DNA from: Planctomycetota bacterium
GTDB lineage: Bacteria > Planctomycetota > SZUA-567
Direction: 5' to 3'
NCBI GenBank assembly: GCA_020060765.1
Contig: JAGUZQ010000056.1
Span: 1 to 64,000 of the forward strand
Length of the DNA: 64,000 nt
Below, one piece after another: positions 33,975 through 42,901 of this stretch (within the stretch, counting starts at the first letter, position 1; each line of letters begins with the position of its first letter). A model generated the notes under the pieces. That model had not been told where the DNA came from. It made no database searches and saw only the letters and a list, made by a program, of their open reading frames with translations. A program made the position numbers and the translations under genes.

Positions 33975-35984
33975 TCAGAACTCCGCGTAGCGCAGCGCGG
34001 CGAAATCGCGGATGAAACGCGCCGCCTCGTTTTTTTCCGGCAATTCGGAGGCGCCGACCCGCGCGGCGTATTCCAATAGGGTTTCGCTTCCCCTTTTTTC
34101 CAGCCCGTGTCTGGCCAACTCTCGGCAGAGCAGGAAGAATTCCTTCCGCCGGAGTTCAATCGCATCGGGAAATTCTCGCGGCTTGAACAAATCCTTTCCG
34201 CCGCGACCATGCCTGCGGAGGCGATAATAGAAAAACAGCCCCAGTCCCGCCAGCAGCATAATCCGCCGCGTCCAGGTTTCCAGCAGCCACGTTCCCAGCA
34301 GCGACAAGTATTGCAGCAGACCGCCGATTCCTTCCCGCCGGATAAATCCGACCGCTTTGATCCATAGTCCGGCGACGTAGTCCTGGAACGCCGCCAGCCC
34401 GGACGATTGCCCGTGTTCCGGCAGTCCTCCGGGGGGCGTGAATTCAGCCGTACGCCAGCCGTGTTTTTCAGTGTAATACTCGACCCACGCGTGCGCGTGC
34501 TTTTTCCGCGCCAGCCACTGGTCGCCGTAAAGTCCGCGCTCGCCGCAGAAAAAGCCAGTCACGTACCGGGCGGGAATGCCTTCCTGCCTGAGCAGCAACA
34601 CTCCCGCCGATGCGAACAGTTCGCAATGGCCGTGATTCTTTTCCGTGATGAATTGCAGCAGCGGGTCTTGGTCGGGAGCGAACGAAATGCCGATCTTGTA
34701 AGTATAATTGTTGGCGAACCAATCGGCGATGGCGGCTACGGCGTGTTCGGGGGCGATCTTGTTTCGGGCGGCCTGCGCGCCGTGGATTTTTTCGCGAAGG
34801 AGCCAGAAAGACGCACGCAGGGGGAAATCGGTAGGAATCTGCAGATATATTTCGTTGTCGAAGGGATCGATTTTCTCCTGGCTGTTAGGCTGGAACTCGC
34901 GCACTTCGCCGCGCTGCAAATAAACGCCGTAGCCGCGCGAAGTCGGGGTGTACTTGCTGGTGAGCGTGTCGCCGGGCATGAGGATCACCTGCCGGCAGGA
35001 GGTGTCCACCGCGGCAGTTTGCAGCGGCAGGAAAAAATGCGCGCCGTATTCTCCGCCCGGATAAACCGACAATTCCGGCTCCTCGAACTCCTCCGGTTTG
35101 TTCCTGCCGGGAAAAGTATAGATGCCGGTCTTGCGTTTCTTATCCTCGCCCCGGTCGGGAACAATTTCCAGTCCCGACGAACGAGCACCCCACTCGCCGT
35201 TTTCGTAGTGCACCGAAACTTTGCCGCGCAGATAACCGGGCTCGGTTGCGGAAAACGCCCGGAGCGCGATCGCGTCCAGCGCGCCGCCGTTCCGGAGGTC
35301 GGCAATGTCGCCAAGTTTCGAGGTGCCCGAGAATCCCCCGGCCTGCTGTAACGGTGCCATCCGCAGCATTGTCATAAAATACCGGTTCATCCGGTAATAG
35401 TTTTCCTGGATGATATAAACCGTGCCTGCGGTCACCGCCAGCGTGGAGATAATCGCGGCGACTAACGCTCCGACGACCAGCAGCCCTCCCCGTTTTTTCG
35501 GCGGCGACTGCTGCAACGAGCCCCTGAGTACCACCAGCAGCGCGACCGCGAAAATCGTGACCAGCGCCAGGTATTGCGGTCGGGAATAGATGTCCAGCGC
35601 CGCCACCGCCATACCCGCACCGCCGCACATAACCATGACGGGATAACGTTGCCTGCCTGCCAGAGAAAGTGTGCGAGCCAGGCAGAAGGTGAACAGGTAG
35701 AGAGAAATATAATAAGGAGTGTTGAAGCCTATGCCGCTTTCCGCCTCGACTTCCCAGGAGTTGCTGAGAAACGCGAAGGGCAGCGCCAGCAGCAGATATC
35801 CGATCAGGCCCAGTCTCAGCCTGATCCGGTCGCAGAGGAAAAAATGCAGGATCGTCAGCGCCAGAAGAGGAGCGGTAAGTATCCAGCGTTCCGAGGCTAT
35901 GCCGCAACCGGCTTCGGCCGTTAGCAGCAAGATCCAGGCCGCGTAATCGGCAGGCGTTTTTATCGTGCGTTCGTCTTGCGACAT
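33975..35984 (-). CDS. TgpA-like membrane transglutaminase
   Basis: A 669-residue protein. Five to six transmembrane helices occupy about residues 14-215 (DUF3488-like). A periplasmic transglutaminase-core domain follows (about 410-510), with NHGHCELFASAGVLLLRQEG (catalytic Cys) and KKHAHAWVEYY (His). The third residue, usually Asp in DPTP, is in AEFTPP. One more helix near 575-600 leads to a DUF4129-like cytoplasmic tail. Such proteins usually sit with MoxR and DUF58 genes and may process or modify secreted proteins. Here the only MoxR gene is some 16 kb away. Convergent with the lipoyl protein gene (2 nt apart). Confidence 0.88.
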   Translation of the reverse strand: MSQDERTIKTPADYAAWILLLTAEAGCGIASERWILTAPLLALTILHFFLCDRIRLRLGLIGYLLLALPFAFLSNSWEVEAESGIGFNTPYYISLYLFTFCLARTLSLAGRQRYPVMVMCGGAGMAVAALDIYSRPQYLALVTIFAVALLVVLRGSLQQSPPKKRGGLLVVGALVAAIISTLAVTAGTVYIIQENYYRMNRYFMTMLRMAPLQQAGGFSGTSKLGDIADLRNGGALDAIALRAFSATEPGYLRGKVSVHYENGEWGARSSGLEIVPDRGEDKKRKTGIYTFPGRNKPEEFEEPELSVYPGGEYGAHFFLPLQTAAVDTSCRQVILMPGDTLTSKYTPTSRGYGVYLQRGEVREFQPNSQEKIDPFDNEIYLQIPTDFPLRASFWLLREKIHGAQAARNKIAPEHAVAAIADWFANNYTYKIGISFAPDQDPLLQFITEKNHGHCELFASAGVLLLRQEGIPARYVTGFFCGERGLYGDQWLARKKHAHAWVEYYTEKHGWRTAEFTPPGGLPEHGQSSGLAAFQDYVAGLWIKAVGFIRREGIGGLLQYLSLLGTWLLETWTRRIMLLAGLGLFFYYRLRRHGRGGKDLFKPREFPDAIELRRKEFFLLCRELARHGLEKRGSETLLEYAARVGASELPEKNEAARFIRDFAALRYAEF

Positions 35985-36138
35985 GTTTCACGCTCCGCCC
36001 GGTTTGTGCGATATAAAGCAGGTAGAGTCCGCCGCCGATGACCAGTCGGTGAAAATTCCGGCAAAGATAATGACTCCGCCATGTTTTTAGCGTTAATTCG
36101 GTTTACTCGACTGCAACACAAGGAATAGGCCAGTGTCA
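35985..36138. other. Intergenic spacer
   Basis: 154 bases between two minus-strand genes. A GGCGGAGCG site serves the transglutaminase gene. No other structure is seen. Confidence 0.3.
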
Positions 36139-36822
36139 TCAAGCTATTCCATTGCTGGGGAAAACTTGACTGGGGCACTCTTGCCCGAGAAACCACTCCA
36201 GCGCGGCGGAGGTGCTGGAAAAAAACAGGTCTGCTTCTGCCAGTTTTTCCCGGTCGTGACTGGTGCCGATGCCAAGGGTGAAGCAGCCTGCGCTTTTGGC
36301 CGACTGGACTCCGGGAGGGGAATCGTCCAGCGCCACGCACTTTTCCGGCGGCAGGTTCAGCAGGGACGCTGCCTTCAGGTAGGGGTCGGGAAACGGCTTA
36401 TGGTTCTCCACGTCGTCCGCGCCGACCAGTAAAGCGAAGCGCGTGCCGATGCCGGCGGCGTGCAGGGTGTGCGCCGCTTCCTTCCGGGTGCTCGAAGTCG
36501 CCACCGCCTGCGGGAAATTTTCCAGCCGGTCGAGAGCAGCCAGCAAGCCGTCGAACAGTCGCAGTTCGCGGGTGCTGACCTGCTGATAGGTTTCGCGCTT
36601 TTTCAGCAGTATCTGGTCGGCCGACAGGCTGGTGCGGCAATGTTCCTTGACGTAGCGCGTCAGCTTACGGTCAGAGATGCCGATCCATTGAAGGAACCAG
36701 TCAGGGGGATAGTCGTAACCGATTTCGCGGAAAACCAGTTCCCACGACTTGGCGTGAATCGGTTCGGAATCAACCAGCACTCCGTCCATGTCAAAGATGA
36801 TGCCTTGGTAATCAGCTTTCAT
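36139..36822 (-). CDS. HAD-superfamily phosphatase/phosphoglucomutase
   Basis: A 227-residue HAD hydrolase of the beta-phosphoglucomutase-like branch. Motif I is [20 protein letters not shown] (Asp nucleophile and Asp acid/base), motif II is ATSST, and the Lys with motif IV is in [14 protein letters not shown] and [17 protein letters not shown]. The alpha-helical cap type 1 lies between motifs I and II (about residues 18-90). It could dephosphorylate a sugar phosphate, or convert beta-glucose-1-phosphate to glucose-6-phosphate; the cap sequence does not decide. The first four codons overlap the end of the NtrC-type gene upstream. Confidence 0.88.
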   Translation of the reverse strand: MKADYQGIIFDMDGVLVDSEPIHAKSWELVFREIGYDYPPDWFLQWIGISDRKLTRYVKEHCRTSLSADQILLKKRETYQQVSTRELRLFDGLLAALDRLENFPQAVATSSTRKEAAHTLHAAGIGTRFALLVGADDVENHKPFPDPYLKAASLLNLPPEKCVALDDSPPGVQSAKSAGCFTLGIGTSHDREKLAEADLFFSSTSAALEWFLGQECPSQVFPSNGIA

Positions 36823-38146
36823 ATGCCTCCAGTTTCCGGTACAGGGTTTTCAGGCCGATGCCGAGGCTTTTGGCGGCGTGGGTCTTGTTGCCGTCGAAGC
36901 GCGCGAGTTCGGCATAGATGTATTGCTTTTCCAGTTGCTCGATAGTCAAGCCGGGCGCGAGTCCCGGCGAGTCGGCGGGCGGGACAGGGGAGAGCCCCGA
37001 TATTTCCTCCGGCAGCATGGCAGGTTCGATCAAGCTGCCTGGCGCGCGCACGAAGGAACTTTCCACCGCGTTTTCCAGTTCGCGCGCGTTGCCCGGCCAG
37101 TCGTAGGCTTGCAGGTGGCGCAAGGCTTCGTCGGAAAACTGCTTTTCGGTTTCGTAGCGCGCGGCGAACCGGTGCAGAAAATGCCCAGCCAGCAGCGGCA
37201 CGTCTTCCGGCCGTTCGCGCAGGGGCGGGATGGCGATACGGAAAACGTTCAGGCGGAAATAGAGGTCTTCGCGGAATTCCCCCGCCTGTACCTTCGCTTT
37301 CAGGTCGCGGTTGGTGGCGGCGATTACGCGGCAGTCGACCGGGATAGTTTCAGTCCCGCCGACGCGGTCGATTTCCTGTTCCTGCAAAGTGCGCAGAAGT
37401 TTGACTTGCAAGTCGAGGCGCATCTCGCCGATTTCGTCCAGGAAAATGGTGCCGCCGTCAGCGAGTTCGAAGCGACCCTTGCGCTGGCGGATAGCGCCGG
37501 AGAAGGCGCCTTTCTCATGGCCAAACAGTTCCGACTCGATCAGCTCCTTGGTGAGCGCGGCGACGTTGACCTTGACGAAAGACTCGCCCGCGCGGCGCGA
37601 CAGGCTCTGGATGGCGTTGGCGACGAGTTCCTTGCCGGTGCCGCTTTCGCCCTGGATGAGGACGGTGGCGTCGGTCTGGGCGACTTGCCGGATCTGCTCG
37701 CGCACCTGCGCCATTTTTGCCGACTGACCGATAAGCGCTTCCAGCGCGCTGGCGCGGACGACCTTGCGCTCAAGTTGGACAAGATGCAGGGCGTTAGCGA
37801 CGATGACGCGCAGCTTGTTCAGGTCGACCGGTTTGGTCAGATATTCGTAAGCGCCGAGTTTGGTCGCCTCAATGGCGTTTTCGATGCTGCCGTGGCCGGT
37901 GATCATCACGATCGGCGTGGCGGGGTAGAGCGACTTGCTTTTCTCCATGATTCTCATGCCGTCGCCGTCGGGAAGCTTCAGGTCGGTCAAGATCAGGTCG
38001 AAGTCGTTCGCCTCCAGATGCTCCAGCGCGCGCGCCATGTTCTCGGCGGGAGAGACGGTGTGCCCCGTATCCTCCAGCACCTCGGCGATGGTCTCGCGGG
38101 TGGCGTCGTGGTCGTCGATAAGAAGTATGCGGCATTTTCTCGACAT
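36812..38146 (-). CDS. Sigma-54-dependent response regulator (NtrC family)
   Basis: A 444-residue three-domain regulator. The receiver domain (1-120) has acidic D11-D12, phosphoacceptor D55 in [13 protein letters not shown] and LTKPVDL. The AAA+ domain (about 135-370) has Walker A GESGTGKE and Walker [13 protein letters not shown]. The sigma-54 contact loop reads GAFSGA, against the usual GAFTGA; Thr to Ser is conservative. The C-terminal Fis-type helix-turn-helix is [20 protein letters not shown]. It activates sigma-54 promoters in response to a histidine kinase, which is not in the window. It lies one base beyond the cysS stop and overlaps the HAD gene. Confidence 0.95.
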   Translation of the reverse strand: MSRKCRILLIDDHDATRETIAEVLEDTGHTVSPAENMARALEHLEANDFDLILTDLKLPDGDGMRIMEKSKSLYPATPIVMITGHGSIENAIEATKLGAYEYLTKPVDLNKLRVIVANALHLVQLERKVVRASALEALIGQSAKMAQVREQIRQVAQTDATVLIQGESGTGKELVANAIQSLSRRAGESFVKVNVAALTKELIESELFGHEKGAFSGAIRQRKGRFELADGGTIFLDEIGEMRLDLQVKLLRTLQEQEIDRVGGTETIPVDCRVIAATNRDLKAKVQAGEFREDLYFRLNVFRIAIPPLRERPEDVPLLAGHFLHRFAARYETEKQFSDEALRHLQAYDWPGNARELENAVESSFVRAPGSLIEPAMLPEEISGLSPVPPADSPGLAPGLTIEQLEKQYIYAELARFDGNKTHAAKSLGIGLKTLYRKLEAYES

Positions 38147-38147
38147 G

Positions 38148-39554
38148 CTAGGAAACCGTCCAGGTGGTCTCTCCGCCGCGGTCGTTCAGCGTGATTCCCT
38201 GCGCGGTGAGACCGTCGCGGATTTTGTCAGACAAGGCGAAATTTTTATCCGCGCGCGCCAATCCCCTGAGCTCGATCAGCAGCTTAACGAGACCGTCAGT
38301 CTTGGCGCTGCCCGCCTGCGGACGTGACAGGGGCAGCCCCAACACTCCCAGGTGCGCGTTAAGAGTTTGCAGCAGCGCGAAGCAATCGGCTGGCGCGGCC
38401 TGTTTCGCGATAGTGTTGTTGGCGACGCCCACGAGGTCGTATACCGACGCCAACGCCTGCGGAGAGTTGAAGTCATCGTCCATGGCGGTGCGGAAAGCGT
38501 CGTCGGCTTCCTTGGCGTGCGAGGCGGTTTCGGCTGAAATTTCCCCGGCGGCGGCGACTCGCGCCAGAGCTTCGACGCAGGCGTAAATCCGGTCAAGCCC
38601 GTTTTTGGCGGCGTCCAGCAATTCCGGCTTGTACAGCAGCGGCATCCGGTAATGCGTGCCGAGAATCCACAGGCGCAAGGCCGCGGGCGGCGCGAGCTTG
38701 AACGCCTCGCGCAACCAGAAGGCGTTGCCTTTGCTCTTGCCCATTTTCTGGTCGCCGGAGTCGTCTTTCGGTACGGTGATAAAACCGTTGTGCAGCCAAT
38801 ATTTTACGAATTTGCGCCCGGTGCAGGCTTCGCTCTGGGCGAGTTCGTTTTCGTGATGCGGGAAGCAGAGGTCGGCGCCGCCGCCGTGGATGTCGAGTTG
38901 GAAATCACAGTACTTGCCGCTCATCGCGGAGCATTCGATGTGCCACCCCGGACGCCCCGCGCCCCAGGGGGAAGCCCATTCCGGCTCGCCGGGCTTGGCG
39001 AATTTCCAGAGGGCGAAGTCCTGCGGGTTGCGTTTCTCCCCGTCCTGTTCGACGCGGTGCTCGGTGTTTTCGTCGTCGGCGGTGCGACCGGAGAGCTTGC
39101 CATAGGCGGGGAATTTCGACACGTCGAACCAGACCCCGCGCGGCGTCACGTAGGCGACGCCTTTCTTTTCCAGCTCGGAAATCAGGTCTATCATCTCGCG
39201 GATATGCTCGGTGGCCTTGGGGCGGATGGTGGGCGCACGCACCCCCAACGCCGTCATGTCGGCCTCGTACTCGTCCTGGTAACGGCTGGTAAGCTGCGCG
39301 CAGGAGATGCCCAGTTCGTTAGCGCGGTTGATGATCTTGTCGTCGATGTCGGTGATGTTGCTGACGAAAGTCACGGCGTAGCCGGAGTATTCCAGGTAGC
39401 GGCGCGCGGTGTCGAACACCACCGCCGGGCGCGCGTGGCCGATGTGGCAGGAGTCGTACACCGTCGGCCCGCAGACATACATGAACACGCTCCCCGGCAA
39501 GCGGGGGGTGAAGGTGGTTTTGGCGCGAAGTTCGGTACTGTAGACCTGGAGCAT
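38148..39554 (-). CDS. cysS: Cysteinyl-tRNA synthetase
   Basis: A 468-residue class I synthetase. [20 protein letters not shown] has the zinc Cys28 and the HIGH motif (37-40). [13 protein letters not shown] and [12 protein letters not shown] and [20 protein letters not shown] give the remaining zinc ligands and the active site. [15 protein letters not shown] is the KMSKS loop (Ser to Gly). The anticodon-binding helical domain and a C-terminal tail follow. It charges tRNA-Cys. First of three tightly packed minus-strand genes (cysS, NtrC-type, HAD). Confidence 0.97.
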   Translation of the reverse strand: MLQVYSTELRAKTTFTPRLPGSVFMYVCGPTVYDSCHIGHARPAVVFDTARRYLEYSGYAVTFVSNITDIDDKIINRANELGISCAQLTSRYQDEYEADMTALGVRAPTIRPKATEHIREMIDLISELEKKGVAYVTPRGVWFDVSKFPAYGKLSGRTADDENTEHRVEQDGEKRNPQDFALWKFAKPGEPEWASPWGAGRPGWHIECSAMSGKYCDFQLDIHGGGADLCFPHHENELAQSEACTGRKFVKYWLHNGFITVPKDDSGDQKMGKSKGNAFWLREAFKLAPPAALRLWILGTHYRMPLLYKPELLDAAKNGLDRIYACVEALARVAAAGEISAETASHAKEADDAFRTAMDDDFNSPQALASVYDLVGVANNTIAKQAAPADCFALLQTLNAHLGVLGLPLSRPQAGSAKTDGLVKLLIELRGLARADKNFALSDKIRDGLTAQGITLNDRGGETTWTVS

Positions 39555-39702
39555 GTTTCGCCTTTCGTCAAGACAGTTACGGTTAATTGAAACATACGTT
39601 AATCATTGGCGGGGAAGTTGTCAAGGGCGGTAGTGATCTATGCCAATCGACAGTCATTTCTCTTTCCGCAGATCTTGCGCAAACCACTGTTCAAAGCTAT
39701 GA

Positions 39703-39731
39703 TTGACTGACAAAGAGTAAACGGAATATGC
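39703..39731 (+). promoter_or_regulatory. Probable sigma-70 promoter for the M23-like gene
   Basis: TTGACT, 17 bases, then ATATGC. It lies 35 nt upstream of the ATG and has a good AGGAGG ribosome binding site after it. The -35 box is near consensus; the -10 box is poor. Confidence 0.4.
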
Positions 39732-39765
39732 GTGGGGATGCTGTAATTAAAGACTAGGAGGCAAA

Positions 39766-40662
39766 ATGCGAATACTGCTGATCTGCCTGTCGGTGTTGCT
39801 GCTGGCGTCTTTCGCCCGGGGCGGTGAAAAAATCGAACCCCAACAGGCGGCGCCGGTTGTCGATGACATCCCTTTTGAAAACCTGGACGGTTTTGTTCCG
39901 CCCGAGCAGATCGGCGATGAGATCGCGAAGATGGTGGGCAAGTACGATGGCGGAGGCAAGGAAGACGCGGATGCCGGAGAGTGCGTGCGAATCCAGCAAG
40001 AGCGGGGCGTGGTGCAGACCGGATTGACGCCGGTCTTTATTGATGGCGCCGATTGCCCGGAAATAGACAGCGAAAAATGGGCGATCGATTACACCGGCAA
40101 ACGCGAGGGACGTCCCGCCCTGCACAAGGGCGTCGACATTCCACAGCCGCGCGGCACCCCGATACTGGCGGTGGCTGACGGGACGGTGGTAGGCAAATTC
40201 CCCAACCGCCACAATCGCAAGGGCATTGAAATCATGTTGCGTCACACCCCTGCCCAGGCCGGTCTGAAATATTGGACCTATTCCCAATACACGCATCTGC
40301 GGGAAATGTCTCCCCTGCCAATCGGCGCGCAGGTGAAGATGGGGCAGGAAATCGGCAAGACCGCTAACACTGGCAGCATGGGTAAGAGAGTCCGTCGCGA
40401 CGCCCTGCACTTCGCCATCCTCTACAGCGAATCGCCGGACTGGACCAACGACGGCAAGGTGGTGATGCCGCGCGACGGTTACTTCATGGATCCGGTAGCG
40501 TTTTACCGGCTGGAGCCGCCATACGATTCGCAGGCGTTGGCGAAAATGCCGCGCGAAAAAAAACAAACCCCGACTCCGTACCTGACTGCGGACGGCATCC
40601 CCGTCCCTGCCGACACTAAACGCATCTGGCCGTTTCCGGCGTGTGCAAAAAAGAAACGCTGA
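39766..40662 (+). CDS. M23-family (LytM-like) peptidase-fold protein
   Basis: A 298-residue secreted protein with signal peptide MRILLICLSVLLLASFARGG. The M23 domain spans about residues 100-230: HKGVDIPQPRGTPILAVADG (first zinc His and Asp), then YTHLREMSPLPIGAQVKMGQ and DALHFAIL. In active M23 enzymes the last block is HxH; here the first His is Ala (ALHF), while the zinc-binding second His is kept. The enzyme may therefore be impaired or act as a non-catalytic activator, as with some LytM proteins. It could bind or cleave peptidoglycan cross-links. Divergent from cysS. Confidence 0.8.
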   Translation: MRILLICLSVLLLASFARGGEKIEPQQAAPVVDDIPFENLDGFVPPEQIGDEIAKMVGKYDGGGKEDADAGECVRIQQERGVVQTGLTPVFIDGADCPEIDSEKWAIDYTGKREGRPALHKGVDIPQPRGTPILAVADGTVVGKFPNRHNRKGIEIMLRHTPAQAGLKYWTYSQYTHLREMSPLPIGAQVKMGQEIGKTANTGSMGKRVRRDALHFAILYSESPDWTNDGKVVMPRDGYFMDPVAFYRLEPPYDSQALAKMPREKKQTPTPYLTADGIPVPADTKRIWPFPACAKKKR

Positions 40663-40885
40663 TCTCCGCGATTTATTTTCTTCCTGATTTGACATTGCGA
40701 AATCATACCGTATATTAAATGTTAGGTTGTCTTAACCAATTAGCAAGCGGCGTGAGTTTTTGCTGAACTTTGTCAAAAGTCGTCGCCAGCGCGCTATCTC
40801 CTGCTGCTTTCTGTTTTTGGAGTAAGTGCTTGATGGCAAAGACATTGCGTTTATTTGTGCGTATTTTGTATATAAAGGCGACAAA
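40663..40885. other. Intergenic region upstream of the GntR/LacI-type regulator
   Basis: The TATAAAGG just before the ATG at 40886 includes its ribosome binding site. A minus-strand frame ending at 40715 (KHLLQKQKAAGDSALATTFD) looks peptide-like but lacks a family match; it may be a gene remnant. No hairpin is convincing. Confidence 0.3.
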
Positions 40886-41992
40886 ATGCCGGAAGTAGTT
40901 TTGGATCGCAGCAGTCCCGTGCCGTTGTATTTTCAACTGCTGGAAATCATGAAACGCGACCTGTCCCTGCTGAAAAACGGCGCGCGGTTCAGCACCGAGC
41001 GTGAATTAGTGGAACTTTATGATATCAGCCGTGTTACAGTAGCAAAAGCGGTCAATCAACTGGTCAATGAAGGGGTTCTAGTGCGGGTGCAGGGCAAGGG
41101 AACCTATGTGCGGGAAAAAGCCGACAAAACTGCTATTTCCAACATCCTGTTTTTTACTCCAAGTCCTTTACATGAATACATTTCCGGCGGAAATCCACTG
41201 GTCGGAGACCTGGTTCGAGGAGTGATGGAGGAGGCGGAGAAAATCGGGGCGAATATGCTGTTTGTCTCTATCCCGCAAGGAGTTACAGAGACCGAGTACT
41301 GTACGGCAAAAATCATTGACATGCAGGCGGACGGCGTTATTTTTCTGGCTTTGCAAAACCTTGCCAAGCTTATAGTTACAGCCAAACGTCGCAGTATTCC
41401 CTCGGTTCTGCTGAATGTGAAAACCGCCGGTTTGGAGCAGGAACAGCAGATTTTTACGTTAGAAACCGTTGGTATTAAAAAGGTTGTGGATTACCTTGTG
41501 AGTCTGGGGCATAGCCGGATCGGGTATGTCGGGCCTGGTGTAGCCACGGGCAGCCTGCCGCAGGTAGACCGTCTGGCTGGATATCATAAGGCATTATCAG
41601 ATAACGGACTACAGGTTGAGGGGGGCGCGGTTTTAGACTGGAACGTCAATCATCCCAAGATAAAACTGCTGGAATTTCTCCGGAAAAATGACAAAACGAC
41701 GGCAATTGTCGCCCAAAACGACGAAATTGCCTGCGAGGTAATCCGGATGCTGCAGGGCATCGGTAAAAACGTTCCACGACAGATATCTGTAACTGGTTTT
41801 GATAACGCACCTTACGCGGAAAAATTCGATCCGGGACTGACCACTGTCGCCATGCCGCGCGCGGAAATGGGACGGGTGGCGGTACGCAAATTACTGGCAA
41901 TTATCAACGGAAAAAATCCCGGACTGGCAGGAAATCAACTGGAGCCGGAATTAATAATCAGGCATAGCGCGGCGCGTCTCGCCGCTTTTTGA
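40886..41992 (+). CDS. GntR-HTH/LacI-sensor transcriptional regulator (AraR type)
   Basis: A 368-residue regulator. Start ATG 40886 has AAAGG seven bases upstream; the longer frame is unsupported. Residues 1-70 are a GntR winged helix (PVPLYFQLLEIMKRDLSLLK, FSTERELVELYDISRVTVAK, VRVQGKGTYV). Residues about 85-360 are a periplasmic-binding-protein-like sugar sensor of the LacI type (GVMEEAEKIGANMLFVSIPQ, SLGHSRIGYVGPG, QISVTGFDNAPYAEKFDPGL). The combination is like AraR. It should repress neighbouring genes until a sugar binds. It starts a cassette: the pseudopilin gene begins 11 nt after its stop and the giant glycosidase follows. Confidence 0.9.
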   Translation: MPEVVLDRSSPVPLYFQLLEIMKRDLSLLKNGARFSTERELVELYDISRVTVAKAVNQLVNEGVLVRVQGKGTYVREKADKTAISNILFFTPSPLHEYISGGNPLVGDLVRGVMEEAEKIGANMLFVSIPQGVTETEYCTAKIIDMQADGVIFLALQNLAKLIVTAKRRSIPSVLLNVKTAGLEQEQQIFTLETVGIKKVVDYLVSLGHSRIGYVGPGVATGSLPQVDRLAGYHKALSDNGLQVEGGAVLDWNVNHPKIKLLEFLRKNDKTTAIVAQNDEIACEVIRMLQGIGKNVPRQISVTGFDNAPYAEKFDPGLTTVAMPRAEMGRVAVRKLLAIINGKNPGLAGNQLEPELIIRHSAARLAAF

Positions 41993-42002
41993 AAGGATGT
42001 AA

Positions 42003-42692
42003 ATGAAAGCTATTAAGGCATTTACGTTGGTGGAATTACTGGTAGTTATTGCGATTATCTCGATCCTGTCTGGTTTGCTGCTGCCGGTTTTGAACCAGGC
42101 GCGCGCCGCAGCGCACGGCATCGCCTGCGGTAACTCCTTGCGCCAGATAACCTTATCCGCCGGATTTTACGCCAGCGACAACCGCGGCTGGGGTCCTGAC
42201 ATGAACTACGACTATTTCGGCTACGCTTCAAAAAAGACGTGGCCTTATCTCCTTTGCACCACAGGATATATAGAAGAAGCGTACCGCAGCGGCTCGCCAA
42301 AGGCGGGTTCGATATTTAATTGTCCCGCCGAGGGCGGTGCGGTTTCGACCAGTCTGCCTGCCACAAATTTCGGTATCAACAGCAGCATCGAGGAAGTCTA
42401 TTACGACATGGCAGCCGCGAATAAACCGATCTGGCGTTGCCTGTTGGATTACGGCCTGATAAACGTTAACAGCATCAGTATGCCTTCGGTGATTGTCTGG
42501 TTCGCAGACAGCAAGGTAAACGAATATGCGGTGCGTTATTCTTCCATCACCTCTTTTCCCGAATTCCGGCACACAGGCGGAACTAATCTTGTCTATTTTG
42601 ACAACCACGTAAAACGCATTCTGGAAGGTGATCTCTATCTGCCCGGCACCAGATACTGCGGCACCCGCAAACAGCCTTGGTATTACGACTGA
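42003..42692 (+). CDS. H-X9-DG type II pseudopilin-like protein
   Basis: A 229-residue protein with a short leader MKAIKA, then [20 protein letters not shown], an ideal prepilin peptidase site (cut between A6 and F7, Glu at +5) and hydrophobic helix. [28 protein letters not shown] and the C-terminal [15 protein letters not shown] (H-X9-D with N for G) match the H-X9-DG family. It is probably exported and assembled on a pseudopilus-like structure, but its task is unknown. GAAAGGATGT gives its ribosome binding site. It lies between the sugar-responsive regulator and the giant glycosidase, parallel to the arrangement at 1261-6052. Confidence 0.88.
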   Translation: MKAIKAFTLVELLVVIAIISILSGLLLPVLNQARAAAHGIACGNSLRQITLSAGFYASDNRGWGPDMNYDYFGYASKKTWPYLLCTTGYIEEAYRSGSPKAGSIFNCPAEGGAVSTSLPATNFGINSSIEEVYYDMAAANKPIWRCLLDYGLINVNSISMPSVIVWFADSKVNEYAVRYSSITSFPEFRHTGGTNLVYFDNHVKRILEGDLYLPGTRYCGTRKQPWYYD

Positions 42693-42696
42693 CGTC

Positions 42697-42730
42697 GGGT
42701 TAACGGATGGACGGGTTGTCGGGTTGATGG
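42697..42730. repeat. GGATGGAC/GGGTTGTCGGGTTGATGG repeat, copy 1
   Basis: GGGTTAACGGATGGACGGGT TGTCGGGTTGATGG. It is almost identical to 49343-49386, which has one extra GGATGGAC unit. The two copies bracket the giant glycosidase and the sigma-factor gene. Confidence 0.75.
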
Positions 42731-42901
42731 ATTTTTTGCACAGGTTTATCCGACCGGCATCTGCGTAGTCGCGCCCGTCCGACGATGCTAAACACCGCCT
42801 GAACCGCGTCGGTGTCAGCATCGCCTCCCGGCCACTCCCACGCATCTGCCTGCTTGGGTTAGGTGGAGCGAGAAACGACCAGCATTCACGAAAGGACTGT
42901 C

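Noticed and set aside
36878-38194. A 438-codon plus-strand frame antisense to the NtrC-type regulator
   Set aside because: Shadow of a GC-rich gene; the opposite strand has complete receiver, AAA+ and Fis domains.
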